Below are positions 53,191 through 62,634 of a stretch of 64,000 bases of DNA, one piece after another. The stretch's first letter is position 1. Every line of letters starts with the position of its first letter. The stretch is from Novosphingobium sp. KCTC 2891 (GTDB taxonomy: Bacteria > Pseudomonadota > Alphaproteobacteria > Sphingomonadales > Sphingomonadaceae). Location of the stretch: assembly GCF_025938155.1 (NCBI RefSeq), contig NZ_JAPCZG010000007.1:62001-126000 (forward strand), given 5' to 3'. The translations under genes were made by a program, and so were the position numbers. The notes under the pieces were generated by a model. That model was not told the origin of the DNA, did no database searches, and saw only the letters and a list, made by a program, of their open reading frames with translations.

Positions 53191-53265
53191 TCGAACCCTC
53201 GGTACCGGATTTACCAGTACGACGGTTTAGCAAACCGTTGGTTTCAGCCACTCACCCACGTCTCC
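53173..53265 (-). tRNA. tRNA-Ser(GCT)
   Basis: A 93-nt class II tRNA. The acceptor arm GGAGACG pairs with CGTCTCC, then discriminator G and an encoded CCA. The anticodon loop TTGCTAA gives GCT (reads AGC/AGU). A long variable arm and the T-loop GTTCGAATC are visible. Its 3' end serves as the integration target of the two elements; the gene remains intact because the att copy restores it. Confidence 0.96.
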
Positions 53266-53510
53266 GGATCGCAGCGGCGAGGGCGCGCTATAGCGAGCGT
53301 TTTTGGGGGCGGCAAGGGCAGGGGCGGAAATTGTCGCAGATTTTGCTCGTTGCCCTTTGCGCCCCCGATTATCGCCGGAAATGCGCGGTCGGGCGCAAAT
53401 TGGACTCGGCTCATCGCCCGTTCATTGTCGGGGGGCGACCATCGGCTCCAGTGAACATCGGCTTGCCGGCACGGGGTCGTTGCCGCCGGAACGGGACGGG
53501 AAACAAACGC

Positions 53511-54287
53511 ATGAAACTCCACCGCCGCATCGCGCTGGCCGTCGCCGGACTCGGCCTTCTTGGCGCGCAGGTCGCCTTCGCCCAGGTCGAGACGATCGAT
53601 CCCAATGCCGCGATCGACAGCGATCTCAACCGCAATGGCGCGCCCGCACCGGCCGCCCGCATCGACCAGGCCGCGCCCGTGGGGCAGGAGGCGACCGGCG
53701 CCCGGCCGCTGCCGCCGCTTGTCGATCCCAATCCGCCCGCCACGTCCGCGATGCCCGCCGCCGACCAGCCGCCGCCGCCCGCCGGGGCGCAGGGCGCGCC
53801 CGCTGGCACCTACAAGGAGGACGACCTGATCGGCGCGGCCGAAGGCGTGTTCGGCAAGGGCGCTCGTGGCCTCGCGCTGATGATCCGCGACGTGCTGAAG
53901 AAGCAGGGCGAACCCATCGGCTATATCACCGGGCGCGAGGCCGGCGGCGCCTTCGTCGTCGGCGTGCGCTATGGCTCGGGCACGCTGCACCACAAGATCG
54001 AGGGCGAACGCCCGGTCTATTGGACGGGGCCTTCGGTCGGGCTCGACCTTGGCGCCAATGCCGGCAACACCTTCGTGCTTGTCTATAACCTGCACGACAG
54101 CGAGGACCTGTTTCACCGCTTCGGCGCGGGCGAGGGGCAGGCCTATCTCATCGGCGGCTTCAACGTCAGCTATATCCGCCGGAACGACGTGGTGCTGATC
54201 CCGGTGCGGATGGGCGCGGGGCTGCGGCTCGGGGTCAATGCCGGCTACATGAAGTTCAGCCGCAAGCAGAACTGGATGCCGTTCTGA
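53511..54287 (+). CDS. eipA: EipA-like envelope protein (DUF1134)
   Basis: A 258-residue exported protein. The signal peptide is RRIALAVAGLGLLGAQVAFA; then a Pro/Ala-rich linker (residues 25-95) and the DUF1134 domain from about residue 100: EGVFGKGARGLALMIRDVLK, then GYITGREAGGAFVVGVRYGS and VRMGAGLRLGVNAGYMKFSR at the end. In Brucella EipA supports cell-envelope integrity. ATG 53511 starts the signal peptide; the frame open upstream is the antisense of the tRNA. Confidence 0.88.
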   Translation: MKLHRRIALAVAGLGLLGAQVAFAQVETIDPNAAIDSDLNRNGAPAPAARIDQAAPVGQEATGARPLPPLVDPNPPATSAMPAADQPPPPAGAQGAPAGTYKEDDLIGAAEGVFGKGARGLALMIRDVLKKQGEPIGYITGREAGGAFVVGVRYGSGTLHHKIEGERPVYWTGPSVGLDLGANAGNTFVLVYNLHDSEDLFHRFGAGEGQAYLIGGFNVSYIRRNDVVLIPVRMGAGLRLGVNAGYMKFSRKQNWMPF

Positions 54288-54297
54288 TCCGTCTCGT

Positions 54298-54843
54298 TCA
54301 GGCTGGCGCAGGATCGAAGGCGACCGTCGCGTCATAGCAGGCGCGTACCCCGGCGATGATCGCGGCGAGGTCGCCCGCATCCACGGCGCGCAGCACCCAG
54401 TCGTGCAGGCGGCTTTCGCGAGCGGGTTCGCCGATGTTGCCCGGCAGGTTGAGGTGGACGCCGATGCCCCGCCCCACGAAGGCGGCGACCAGTTCGGCAA
54501 AGGCCGCGGTGCCGATCGCGGCGTGCGCCCATGCCGCGACGATGAACACCACCGAGATGCCGCTGGGCGTGCCGCCGGTCTGCGACGAGGGAGCGATCAG
54601 CACGCCGGATACGTCAGGGCGCCAGGCCTCGTCCACGAACGCCACCTGCCGCCAGAGGCAGAAGAATTCGCGGCAAGGCTGCGGGCGCGTATCGTAGATG
54701 CCGCAGCCGCCCTGCGGCAGGCAGTTGCGGCAGGCCTCTCCGGCGGGTTTGTCCAGCCCGTGGCCGGGGATGGCGGGTTCGATGCAGCACGCCATGCACG
54801 GACCGCAGGTGCGCCCTGCAACCAGATTGTCGTAACGGTCCAT
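54298..54843 (-). CDS. YkgJ-like cysteine-cluster protein
   Basis: A 181-residue protein with a metal-binding Cys cluster: AGRTCGPCMACCIEP near residue 10, CRNCLPQGGCGIYDTRPQPC and CLW, the CxxCxxCC...CxxC pattern of the YkgJ family (zinc or iron-sulfur chelation). Start ATG 54843 (MDRYDNLVAG) is taken; ATG 54885 would add 14 residues. Tail to tail with eipA, 10 bp apart. Biochemical role unknown. Confidence 0.82.
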   Translation of the reverse strand: MDRYDNLVAGRTCGPCMACCIEPAIPGHGLDKPAGEACRNCLPQGGCGIYDTRPQPCREFFCLWRQVAFVDEAWRPDVSGVLIAPSSQTGGTPSGISVVFIVAAWAHAAIGTAAFAELVAAFVGRGIGVHLNLPGNIGEPARESRLHDWVLRAVDAGDLAAIIAGVRACYDATVAFDPAPA

Positions 54844-54937
54844 GGATGCCGTAGCTGCCAGCCCGGCACGACAGCGATAAGACATCTGTGTATCGCCCCC
54901 TCTTGCGTCACGAACCGTCCGGAGGCAAAGGCGCGCA

Positions 54938-56110
54938 ATGCTCAAGAATCTCCAGCAACAGCCCGCCGATGCGCTTCTGGCGCTGATCAAGCTGCACAAC
55001 GCCGATCCGCGCGTCGACAAGATCGATCTGGGCGTCGGGGTCTATCGCACCTCCGACGGTGCGACCCCGGTGTTCAAGGCGATCAAGGCGGCCGAGCAGA
55101 AGCTGCTCGAAACGCAGGATTCCAAGGCCTACCTCGGCCCTGAAGGCGACATGGGCTTCGTCCACGCGCTGATCCCCTACGTCTTCGGCAAGGATTTCGA
55201 CCGGTCGAAGGTCGAAGGGATGCAGGCCCCCGGCGGCACCGGCGCGGTGCGCCTGGCGGTCGAAGTGGCCAAGCGCGCTGGCGTGAAGCGCATTCTGATG
55301 GGCACGCCTTCGTGGCCCAACCACGCGCAGATCGTGGCGGCCGTCGGCCTCGAACTCGTTACTTTCAAGCACGTCACCGCCGAAGGCACCGCTGACCTCA
55401 ATGCGCTGAAGACGGCGCTGGCCGCTGCCCAGCCGGGCGATGCGGTTCTGCTCCACGGCTGCTGCCACAACCCCACCGGCGTCGATTACACCAAGGCCCA
55501 GTGGGACGAGATCGCCGCGCTGGTCACGGCGAGCGGCGTGCTGCCGATCCTCGACCTCGCCTATCAGGGCCTGGGCGATGGCATGGAAGAAGACGCCTAC
55601 GGCCTGCGCAAGGTGCTGGCCGAAGTGCCCGAGGCGCTGGTCGCCTATTCGTGCGACAAGAACTTCGGTCTTTACCGCGACCGCGTCGGCGCGTTCTACG
55701 CGGTGACGTCGGATGCCACCGCGTTGGCCAACGCCATGGCCAACGGCTCCACCATCGCCCGTGCTTCGTGGTCTATGCCGCCGGACCACGGCGCTGCCGC
55801 CGTGCGCCTGATCCTGTCCGACGCGGACCTGACCGCGCTGTGGCTGGCCGAGCTGGACGAGATGCGTGATCGCATGGCCTGGGTGCGCGAGCGCCTGTCC
55901 GCCGCGCAGCAGGTCGGCACCGTCAACATGGCGCCGCTGGGCATCCAGAAGGGCCTGTTCTCGATGCTGCCGATCAATGGCGACCAGATCCTCGCCATCC
56001 GCGAGAAGCACGGCGTCTACATGGCGGGTTCGGGCCGCATCAACATCGCCGGCCTGACCAACGGCAACATCGACAAGTTCATCGCAGCCCTGGGCGACGT
56101 CGCCGCCTGA
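54938..56110 (+). CDS. Aromatic/aspartate aminotransferase (class I, AspC/TyrB type)
   Basis: A 390-residue PLP enzyme that moves the amino group between aromatic amino acids or aspartate and 2-oxoglutarate. KIDLGVGVYRTSDGATPVFK at the start, CCHNPTGVDYTKAQW, then LPILDLAYQGLGDGMEED and VAYSCDKNFGLYRDRVG, with the Schiff-base Lys in CDKNFGLY, match AspC/TyrB. ATG 54938 has TCCGGAGGCAAAGGCGC ahead. A strong bidirectional terminator follows at 56133. Between aspC and tyrB the choice cannot be made from sequence alone. Confidence 0.92.
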   Translation: MLKNLQQQPADALLALIKLHNADPRVDKIDLGVGVYRTSDGATPVFKAIKAAEQKLLETQDSKAYLGPEGDMGFVHALIPYVFGKDFDRSKVEGMQAPGGTGAVRLAVEVAKRAGVKRILMGTPSWPNHAQIVAAVGLELVTFKHVTAEGTADLNALKTALAAAQPGDAVLLHGCCHNPTGVDYTKAQWDEIAALVTASGVLPILDLAYQGLGDGMEEDAYGLRKVLAEVPEALVAYSCDKNFGLYRDRVGAFYAVTSDATALANAMANGSTIARASWSMPPDHGAAAVRLILSDADLTALWLAELDEMRDRMAWVRERLSAAQQVGTVNMAPLGIQKGLFSMLPINGDQILAIREKHGVYMAGSGRINIAGLTNGNIDKFIAALGDVAA

Positions 56111-56132
56111 GCCATTGCGGTAAATGCTAACG

Positions 56133-56168
56133 AAAAAGGGCGGGGCCTCGCGGCACCCGCCCTTTTTT
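56133..56168. terminator. Bidirectional terminator between aminotransferase and ribE
   Basis: AAAAAGGGCGGG pairs with CCCGCCCTTTTT across an 11-12 bp loop. The A- and T-runs at both sides suit termination from either strand, serving the convergent aminotransferase and rib genes. Confidence 0.88.
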
Positions 56169-56187
56169 CTGGCCGGGGAAGGCTGGT

Positions 56188-56811
56188 TCAGCCCTTCGCC
56201 GCCAGCATCTGCATCCGCCGCAGGTAGCGCGCGAGCACGTCGATTTCGAGGTTCACCTTGTCACCCGGCGCCAGCGCGCCGATCGTGGTGACATCGGCGG
56301 TGTGCGGGATGATGTTGAGCGCGAAGTGGCAGGTGCCGTCGGGCTGGTCCGTCACTTCGTTGACGGTCAGCGAGGTGCCGTCGACCGTGATCGAACCCTT
56401 GGCGGCAATGTAGGCCGCCAGGTCCGCCGGCGCGGAAATGCCGATGCGCGTCGATCCGCCTTCGGGGCACACGCCGACCACTTCGCCCACGCCGTCGACA
56501 TGGCCGGTCACGATGTGCCCGCCCAGTTCGTCGCCCAGCTTGAGCGCGGGTTCAAGATTGAGCGCGGCGCCGACCTGCCAGCGCGAGGGCGAGGTGCACG
56601 AGATCGTCTCGCCCGAGACATCCACCGCGAACCATGCATCGCCTGCCGTGCCGCCGCGGTCCACCACCGTCAGGCACACGCCCGAACAGGCGATCGAGGC
56701 GCCGATGGCGATTTTCGCCGGGTCCATCGCGCAGGCGATGGTGATGTGCTTGTCCCCCCGGTCTTCGATCGCGGTGATCTTGCCGATTTCGGTGACGATG
56801 CCGGTGAACAT
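56188..56811 (-). CDS. ribE: Riboflavin synthase, alpha subunit
   Basis: A 207-residue enzyme that dismutates two 6,7-dimethyl-8-ribityllumazine molecules to riboflavin. Two lumazine-binding repeats: MFTGIVTEIGKITAIEDRGD with IACSGVCLTVVD, and GGHIVTGHVDGVGEVVGV with VDGTSLTVNEV. ATG 56811 begins the conserved MFTGIV; it is 16 bp downstream of ribD. No FMN riboswitch is seen ahead of the operon. Confidence 0.95.
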   Translation of the reverse strand: MFTGIVTEIGKITAIEDRGDKHITIACAMDPAKIAIGASIACSGVCLTVVDRGGTAGDAWFAVDVSGETISCTSPSRWQVGAALNLEPALKLGDELGGHIVTGHVDGVGEVVGVCPEGGSTRIGISAPADLAAYIAAKGSITVDGTSLTVNEVTDQPDGTCHFALNIIPHTADVTTIGALAPGDKVNLEIDVLARYLRRMQMLAAKG

Positions 56812-56827
56812 GGGTCGTGCCTTTCCT

Positions 56828-57799
56828 TCAACGCGCGCGGTCGTAGACGTCCAGCGTGTCGCTGCCAAGCAGCCTGCGGTCGGTCAGCCGCCAGCGGCCA
56901 TGCGCCTCGGCCAGCGTGCCAAGGCCGATGTCGCCAATGCAGGGCAGTCCCTCGCCGATCACGATGGGCGCGCGGTACAGCAGCAGCCGGTCGACCATGT
57001 CGGCGCGCAGGAACGTGGCGGCCGCGCCCGCGCCGCCTTCCACGAACAGATATTGCGCCTCGCCGAACGCGCCCGGCGCCGTGATGTCGGTCACCGCGCG
57101 CCAGCCTTCGGGTGCGCCGCCGTTGGTCAGCACGCAGCGTTCCGGGCTGCGCGGCTCCAGCCCGGGCAGGCGCACGTCCAGCCGCGGCGCATCGGCGCGC
57201 AGCGTGCCGCCGCCGACGAGGATGGCATCGGAGCGGGCGCGTTCCGCATGGCAGTGCGCGCGCGCTTCCGGACCGGTGATCCAGCGGCTCGAGCCGTCGG
57301 GCAGCGCGATGCGGCCATCGAGCGAAGTCGCCAGCTTGAGTGTCACGTGCGGCCGGCCCGCCCGAGCCCGCATCAGGTAGCCTGCGAGCGATGCCTCGGC
57401 GACGGGCGAGGGCAGCAGTTCCGCGGCGATGCCCGAGGCGCGCAGCATGGCGATGCCGTTGCCGGCGGTGCGCGGGTCGGGGTCCTCGCAGCCGATCACC
57501 ACCCGGCCAAGACCGGAGGCGGTCACCAGCGACGAGCACGATGGGCCGCGCGCGCTCTGGTGCGCGCAGGGTTCCAGCGTGACGTAGAGCGCGGCGCCGC
57601 GCGCAAGTTCGCCGGCCTGTGCCAGCGCCATGGCTTCGGCGTGGGGGCGTCCTCCGGCCTGGGTGAAGCCGCGCCCCACCACGCGTCCGTCGCGCACCAC
57701 GATGGCGCCCACGGCCGGGTTGGGGCGGCTCAGCGGCCGGCCGCGCGCGGCGAGCGCTGCTGCGGCCTCCAGCCAGTCCTTGTCGCTCCGCCCCCCCAT
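56828..57799 (-). CDS. ribD: Riboflavin biosynthesis deaminase/reductase RibD
   Basis: A 323-residue bifunctional enzyme. The deaminase half has HAEAMALAQAGELARGAALY then TLEPCAHQSARGPSC, with the zinc-binding PCxxxxxxxxC and HAE. The reductase half starts at about residue 150: HVTLKLATSLDGRIALPDG, SRWITGPEARAHCH and VGGGTLRADAPRLDVR. ATG 57799 begins MGGRSDKDWLEAA, 7 bp past the hypothetical membrane protein. Forms an operon with ribE. Confidence 0.94.
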   Translation of the reverse strand: MGGRSDKDWLEAAAALAARGRPLSRPNPAVGAIVVRDGRVVGRGFTQAGGRPHAEAMALAQAGELARGAALYVTLEPCAHQSARGPSCSSLVTASGLGRVVIGCEDPDPRTAGNGIAMLRASGIAAELLPSPVAEASLAGYLMRARAGRPHVTLKLATSLDGRIALPDGSSRWITGPEARAHCHAERARSDAILVGGGTLRADAPRLDVRLPGLEPRSPERCVLTNGGAPEGWRAVTDITAPGAFGEAQYLFVEGGAGAAATFLRADMVDRLLLYRAPIVIGEGLPCIGDIGLGTLAEAHGRWRLTDRRLLGSDTLDVYDRAR

Positions 57800-57806
57800 G
57801 CGTGCG

Positions 57807-58322
57807 TTATTTCTGGCCGGGGGCGGTCTGGTCGGGCTTGGCCGGGTCGGGAGGGGCCTGTCCGGACTTCGTCTCGCCGGGGTGCGCTGCATAGCGCTCG
57901 AGCAGGGCCTTGGCCTTCGCGTCCTCGGCCTTCTTCTCGGCCTCGCGCTCGGCCTTGCCCTCGTCGTACATCTTCTGCGTGTCCAGCCCGGTCGCCGCGC
58001 CCACCGCCTTGTACATCTGGCGGATGTTCTCGGCGTGGCGTTCTTCTTCGGCTTCCTCGGCGCGGGCCTTCTTCGTGGCGGCGATGTTGCCGGCGATGAT
58101 CTCTGCGTCGCTACGGTCTGCGCGCCAGCTTTCGAAATAGACGATTCGGGGCGGACGGGGCAGGCCGCGTCCCTCCTGCTGCATCATCAGGTAGAAGATC
58201 CCGCCGGTGATCGCGGCGGCCATGATCAGCGAGCGCGTGCGATATTCGCTCGGCGCGCCGATCACCTGCCACAGGTCGCTGACCGCCTTGCGCGGGGATA
58301 CGTTGGAGAAAAAGCCCTTCAT
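57807..58322 (-). CDS. Single-pass membrane protein with coiled coil, upstream of ribD
   Basis: A 171-residue protein. One membrane helix lies at about residues 30-47 (SLIMAAAITGGIFYLMMQ); the rest is mostly charged helix with AEEAEEERHAENIRQMYKAV and EREAEKKAEDAKAKALLERY, probably coiled coil, and a Pro-rich tail. ATG 58322 (MKGFFSNVSPRK). No family recognised. Likely co-transcribed with ribD and ribE (7 bp between). Confidence 0.72.
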   Translation of the reverse strand: MKGFFSNVSPRKAVSDLWQVIGAPSEYRTRSLIMAAAITGGIFYLMMQQEGRGLPRPPRIVYFESWRADRSDAEIIAGNIAATKKARAEEAEEERHAENIRQMYKAVGAATGLDTQKMYDEGKAEREAEKKAEDAKAKALLERYAAHPGETKSGQAPPDPAKPDQTAPGQK

Positions 58323-58366
58323 GCGCGCCTAGATAGGCAGGCGCGGACGATTCCGCCAGTTGTGCG

Positions 58367-61366
58367 TCACAGTTCCTCGTCAAGGCTCAGCAGCGAGGCG
58401 TTGCCGCCCGCACTGGTGGTGTCGGTCGAGGTCACGCGTTCCACGCAGAACCGCGCCAGATAGTGCGGCCCGCCGGCTTTCGGGCCGGTGCCCGAAAGGC
58501 CCTCGCCGCCGAAAGGCTGGCTGCCCACCACTGCCCCGATCATCGAGCGGTTGACGTAGAGGTTGCCCACGCGCGCTGCGCCTTCCACGGTTTCGGCCAC
58601 GCGCGCGATGCGGCTGTGCAGCCCCATCGTCAGGCCGAATCCCTTGGCATTGATCGCGGCGATCACCTGCTCCAGCGTGCCCGTCTTCCACGTCGCCACA
58701 TGGAGCAGCGGGCCAAACCATTCCGCGTCCAGATCGTCCACCGAATCGAGGCGGATCACGGTGGGCGGCACGAACAGCCCTTCGCCCGGCACGGCCACGG
58801 TCTTGACGATCCGTCCCGCCATCGCTGCGCGGCGGCCCATCAGCTTGTCGTAGGCGGCGCGGTCGATCACCGGGCCGACATCGGTGGCCGGATCGGCCGG
58901 ATCGCCGATCACCAGCGCATCCATCGCACCCGCCAGCATCTCCAGCGTGCGGTCCGAGATCTCCTCCTGCACCAGCAGCAGCCGCAGCGCGGAGCAGCGC
59001 TGCCCGGCGGAGCGGAACGCGCTCGTCACGATATCGCGCACCACCTGTTCGGGCAGGGCGGTCGAATCGACCACCATGGCGTTGATCCCGCCGGTTTCCG
59101 CGATCAGCGGCACGATCGGGCGCGCGTCGTCCTCCAGCAGCGTGCGCGCGATGCGCTTCGCCGTGGGCACCGATCCGGTGAAGGCCACGCCCATCACGCG
59201 CGCATCGCCGACCAGCGCCGCACCGGCCTCCGCCCCGCCGGTGACCAGCCGCAGCGCATCCACCGGCACGCCGGCCTCATGGGCGAGCGCCACGGCCCAG
59301 CGGGCGATGTCGGGCGTCTGCGGCGCGGGCTTGGCGACCACGGTGTTGCCGGTCACCAGCCCGGCGGCGACTTGCCCCAGGAAAATCGCGAGCGGGAAGT
59401 TCCACGGCGCAATGGCCGCCCACACCCCGCGCGGGTGCAGGCGCAGCACGTTGCTTTCGCCCGTGGGACCGGGAAGCGGCGCCGGCTGCATCAGATCGCA
59501 CGCCTGCCGCGCATAGTATCGGCAGAAGTCGGCGGCCTCGCGCACCTCGGCCAGCGCGTCGGGCAGCGTCTTGCGCGCTTCCTGCACCAGCAGCGCGAAA
59601 GCTTCGTCGCGCCGCTGCTCGATCAGGTCGGCCAGCCGTTCGAGCACTTCGGCGCGCCGCTCTACCGGGATGGCTGCCCACGCGGTGGTGGCGGCAGCCG
59701 CGGTGTCGATCGCCGCGCGCACTTCGTTCCCGGCCAGCGCGATCGCGGGTTGCCGGGCCAGCTTGCCCGCCACGTCCGCCAGCACCGCGCGGTCGTTCAG
59801 GTCGATCCCCGCCGAATTGCCGCGCAGCGGCTCGAACAGGTCGCGCGGCAGCGGGATCGAGGGATGCGGCAGCCCGCCGCTGGCCTGCGCCTTGGCCACC
59901 GGATCGGCCAGCAGGTCCTCTTCCGAAAGGTCCGCGTCGGCCAGCTGGTGGACGAAGCTGGTGTTCGCGCCGTTTTCCAGCAGGCGGCGGACCAGATAGG
60001 CCAGCAGGTCGCGGTGCCCGCCAACAGGGGCATAGATGCGGCAGCGATAGCCCTGCTCGCGCACCAGCTTTTCATACAGCCCTTCGCCCATGCCGTGCAG
60101 GCGCTGGAACTCGAAGTCGCCGCCGGTGCGTCCCGCTTCCTGCGCCCATTGCACGATGGTGGCCACGGTGCGCGCGTTGTGGCTGGCAAAGGCCGGCTCG
60201 ATCCACGGGCTGGCCAGCAGCTCGCGCGCGGCAGCGAGGTAGGACACGTCGGTGTGCGCCTTGCGCGTGAACAGCGGATAGTCGGCCAGCCCCTGCTCCT
60301 GCGTAGCCTTGATCTCGCTGTCCCAGTAGGCGCCCTTGACCAGCCGCACCTTGATCCGCCGCCCGGTCGCCTCGCCCAGCCCGCCGGCCCAGCGGCACAC
60401 GCTGCGCGCGCGCCTGGAATAGGCCTGCACCGCCATGCCCAGCCCGTCCCAGCCCTTCAGCGCCGGGTCCGCCGCCACCGCCGCGATGATGTCGAACGAC
60501 AGGTCCAGCCGCTCGCTTTCCTCGGCGTCGATCGTCAGCGGGATGCCCGCGTGCGCCGCGCCGCGCGCCAGTTCCAGCAGCATCGCGGTCAGTTCGGGCA
60601 GGCAGGCATCGGCCTGCGCCGCTTCGTAACGCGGGTGGAGCGCGGACAGCTTGACCGAGATCGAGTGCCCTTCGCCGCTCGCCTTGCCGACGGAAGCGAT
60701 GGCATTCTCGTAGGATTCGAAATAGCGCCGCGCATCGCCGAACGTGCGGGCGCCTTCGCCCAGCATGTCGAAGCTGGCGGTAAAGCCCTTGTGCTCGCTC
60801 TTGCGCATCCGGCCCAGCGCTTCGTCGATGGTGCGGCCCATCACGAAAACTTCGCCCATCAGGCGCATGGCGGCGCCCACCGCCTGCCGCACGAACGGCT
60901 CGCCGCTGCGCGCGATCAGCCGCCGCAGCACGCCGGCCTGCGGCTCCACGCCGATCACCGCGCGGCCCAGCACCAGCCCCCAGGTGGCCGAATTGACCAG
61001 CATCGACGATGATTTGCCCGAATGCGCGCGCCAGTCCGCTTCGCCGATCTTGTCCGCGATCAGCAGGTCCGCCGTGGCGGGATCGGGCACGCGCAGGAAG
61101 GCTTCGGCCAGGCTCAGCAGCGCCAGGCCCTCGTCGCTGTCCATGCGGTATTCCGACATGAAGCGGTTGACCCAGCCGTTCGACTGGCCCTTGCGCAGTT
61201 CGGCGATCAGCGCCTTGCCCCGCGCCATGATCGCGGCTTCGTCGCCGCTGCCTGGCAGCGCGGCCAGCAGGGGGCGCACCACCTCGGGCTCGGGCAGCCG
61301 GTGCAGGCGGTTCATTTCGGCGCGCGCGAGCGCCATCGCGGGGCTGAAGTCAAAGCGGTTCGTCAT
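58367..61366 (-). CDS. putA: PutA, proline dehydrogenase/glutamate semialdehyde dehydrogenase
   Basis: A 999-residue bifunctional enzyme that oxidises proline to glutamate via P5C. The proline dehydrogenase barrel lies at about residues 70-450 (TIDAEESERLDLSFDIIAAV, then VRLVKGAYWDSEIKATQEQG and YRCRIYAPVGGHRDLLAYLV). The aldehyde dehydrogenase follows, with GNTVVAKPAPQTP, the GVAFTGSVPTAKR loop, the LIAETGGINAMVVDST Glu region and the catalytic Cys in SAGQRCSALR. It lacks the N-terminal ribbon-helix-helix of trifunctional PutA, so does not repress its own gene. ATG 61366. Confidence 0.96.
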   Translation of the reverse strand: MTNRFDFSPAMALARAEMNRLHRLPEPEVVRPLLAALPGSGDEAAIMARGKALIAELRKGQSNGWVNRFMSEYRMDSDEGLALLSLAEAFLRVPDPATADLLIADKIGEADWRAHSGKSSSMLVNSATWGLVLGRAVIGVEPQAGVLRRLIARSGEPFVRQAVGAAMRLMGEVFVMGRTIDEALGRMRKSEHKGFTASFDMLGEGARTFGDARRYFESYENAIASVGKASGEGHSISVKLSALHPRYEAAQADACLPELTAMLLELARGAAHAGIPLTIDAEESERLDLSFDIIAAVAADPALKGWDGLGMAVQAYSRRARSVCRWAGGLGEATGRRIKVRLVKGAYWDSEIKATQEQGLADYPLFTRKAHTDVSYLAAARELLASPWIEPAFASHNARTVATIVQWAQEAGRTGGDFEFQRLHGMGEGLYEKLVREQGYRCRIYAPVGGHRDLLAYLVRRLLENGANTSFVHQLADADLSEEDLLADPVAKAQASGGLPHPSIPLPRDLFEPLRGNSAGIDLNDRAVLADVAGKLARQPAIALAGNEVRAAIDTAAAATTAWAAIPVERRAEVLERLADLIEQRRDEAFALLVQEARKTLPDALAEVREAADFCRYYARQACDLMQPAPLPGPTGESNVLRLHPRGVWAAIAPWNFPLAIFLGQVAAGLVTGNTVVAKPAPQTPDIARWAVALAHEAGVPVDALRLVTGGAEAGAALVGDARVMGVAFTGSVPTAKRIARTLLEDDARPIVPLIAETGGINAMVVDSTALPEQVVRDIVTSAFRSAGQRCSALRLLLVQEEISDRTLEMLAGAMDALVIGDPADPATDVGPVIDRAAYDKLMGRRAAMAGRIVKTVAVPGEGLFVPPTVIRLDSVDDLDAEWFGPLLHVATWKTGTLEQVIAAINAKGFGLTMGLHSRIARVAETVEGAARVGNLYVNRSMIGAVVGSQPFGGEGLSGTGPKAGGPHYLARFCVERVTSTDTTSAGGNASLLSLDEEL

Positions 61367-61414
61367 GCGCCGGGCCTAGCGCAATCCGGTTTCACTTGCG
61401 ACGAATATTCGGGG

Positions 61415-62167
61415 TTATCCGAAATGCCGGTAGAGCCCGCGTCCCTCGCGCTTCAGCCAGCGGTTGGCGTCTTCGATCCGGCCGTCGTAGAGCGCGTCAA
61501 GGTGGGCGTGAAACGCCGGGCTGTGATCGAAATGGGTCAGGTGCGCCACTTCGTGCGCCACCACCGAACGGCGCACGAAATCGGGCGCCATGATCAGCCG
61601 CCAGTTCATCCGGATCGATCCGTCCGCCGCGCAGCTGCCCCAGCGCCTTTGCGCGCGCGACAATGCCAGGCGCGGGGCATCCTGCCCGGCGCGCGCGCAG
61701 TAGTGCGCCAGATCGCCCGCCATCACGCGCAGCGCCTCGGCTTCCAGCCAGCGCGCCAGCCGCGTCTGCAATCCCTCCTGCGGGCCGCCCAGCACGATCT
61801 CGCCGTCGTCCAGCACGGGCCGGCGCGGGGCGCCGTCCTGCCACACCACGCGCAGGATCTCGCCGCGATAGGGAACCGTGCTGCCGGCTTCCACCGCCGC
61901 GCGTGCGGGCATCCGCGCCAGTTGCGCGCCCAGCCAGTCTGCGCGGTCGCGCGCGAATGCCACGGCATCGCCCACCCGGCCCCAGCTGGGAATGGAAACG
62001 CGCGCCTCGCTGCCATCGGGCGCCAGCCGCAGCGTCATCCGCCGCGCATGGGAAAGCCGCCGGATCACCAGCGGCAGGTCGCGGCCCTCCACTGAAATCG
62101 TGCGCGGGGCGATGGGGCGCGCGGTCGCGGCCGGCTCGCGCGCAAGGCGCCGCAGCCAGTCGATCAC
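61415..62167 (-). CDS. YgjP-type (M48/DUF45) metallopeptidase
   Basis: A 250-residue zinc-protease-like protein. The YgjP domain covers most of it, with [20 protein letters not shown] then [19 protein letters not shown]: HExxH plus a third His. GTG 62167 overlaps the stop of the YcgN gene (GTGA). Cytoplasmic; substrate unknown. Confidence 0.85.
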   Translation of the reverse strand: MIDWLRRLAREPAATARPIAPRTISVEGRDLPLVIRRLSHARRMTLRLAPDGSEARVSIPSWGRVGDAVAFARDRADWLGAQLARMPARAAVEAGSTVPYRGEILRVVWQDGAPRRPVLDDGEIVLGGPQEGLQTRLARWLEAEALRVMAGDLAHYCARAGQDAPRLALSRAQRRWGSCAADGSIRMNWRLIMAPDFVRRSVVAHEVAHLTHFDHSPAFHAHLDALYDGRIEDANRWLKREGRGLYRHFG

Positions 62168-62634
62168 GTCCAGTCCTCCGGCGCGTCCCCCTCCGCCCAA
62201 CTCTCGTCGGGGCCGGGCACGACGTGTTCCTCCAGCGGTCCCGCCAGCACTTCGCTGATCGCGCGGCCCCGCACCGAAGCGCCCGCGCTGTGCACCGTCT
62301 CGCGGTCGCCCGAAATCAGGTAGTGCCAGCCGGGCAGGGGCTTGTCCTCGGCGCGCAGGCGATAGGCGCAGGTGCGCGGCAGCCACGGCACTTCGCGCAC
62401 CAGCCGGGGCGTCAGGCGCAGGCAATCGGGCACCATCGCCTTCCTGTGGCGATAGTCCGAGCAGCGCCCGGTCTTGATGTCGAGCAGGCGGCAAGCGACG
62501 TTGGTGTGGTGCACCTCGCCGGTGTCCTCGTCCTCCAGCTTGTGCAGGCAGCACTGGCCGCAGCCGTCGCACAGCGCTTCCCACTCGTCGCGGGTCAGCG
62601 CCTCGATCGGCTTCTCCCAGAAATGGTCGCTCAA
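62164..62634 (-). CDS. YcgN family cysteine-cluster protein
   Basis: A 156-residue protein of the UPF0260/YcgN family: [42 protein letters not shown] and RTCAYRL give eight cysteines, likely a metal cluster. A TTG at 62634 (reading [12 protein letters not shown] after the initiator) overlaps the sco stop (TTGA) and fits the family N-terminus; a GTG at 62643 is the alternative. Function unknown. Confidence 0.85.
   Translation of the reverse strand: MSDHFWEKPIEALTRDEWEALCDGCGQCCLHKLEDEDTGEVHHTNVACRLLDIKTGRCSDYRHRKAMVPDCLRLTPRLVREVPWLPRTCAYRLRAEDKPLPGWHYLISGDRETVHSAGASVRGRAISEVLAGPLEEHVVPGPDESWAEGDAPEDWT

Noticed and set aside
53163..53510. Open frame extending eipA upstream
   Set aside because: Its start translates the antisense strand of the tRNA-Ser gene, a well-known false protein signature; the signal peptide fixes the true start at 53511.
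55177..56011. Minus-strand frame opposite the aminotransferase
   Set aside because: Shadow frame without homology; the plus strand has a full PLP enzyme.
58463..61012. Long plus-strand frame opposite putA
   Set aside because: Shadow of the PutA gene; low-complexity composition and no start signal.
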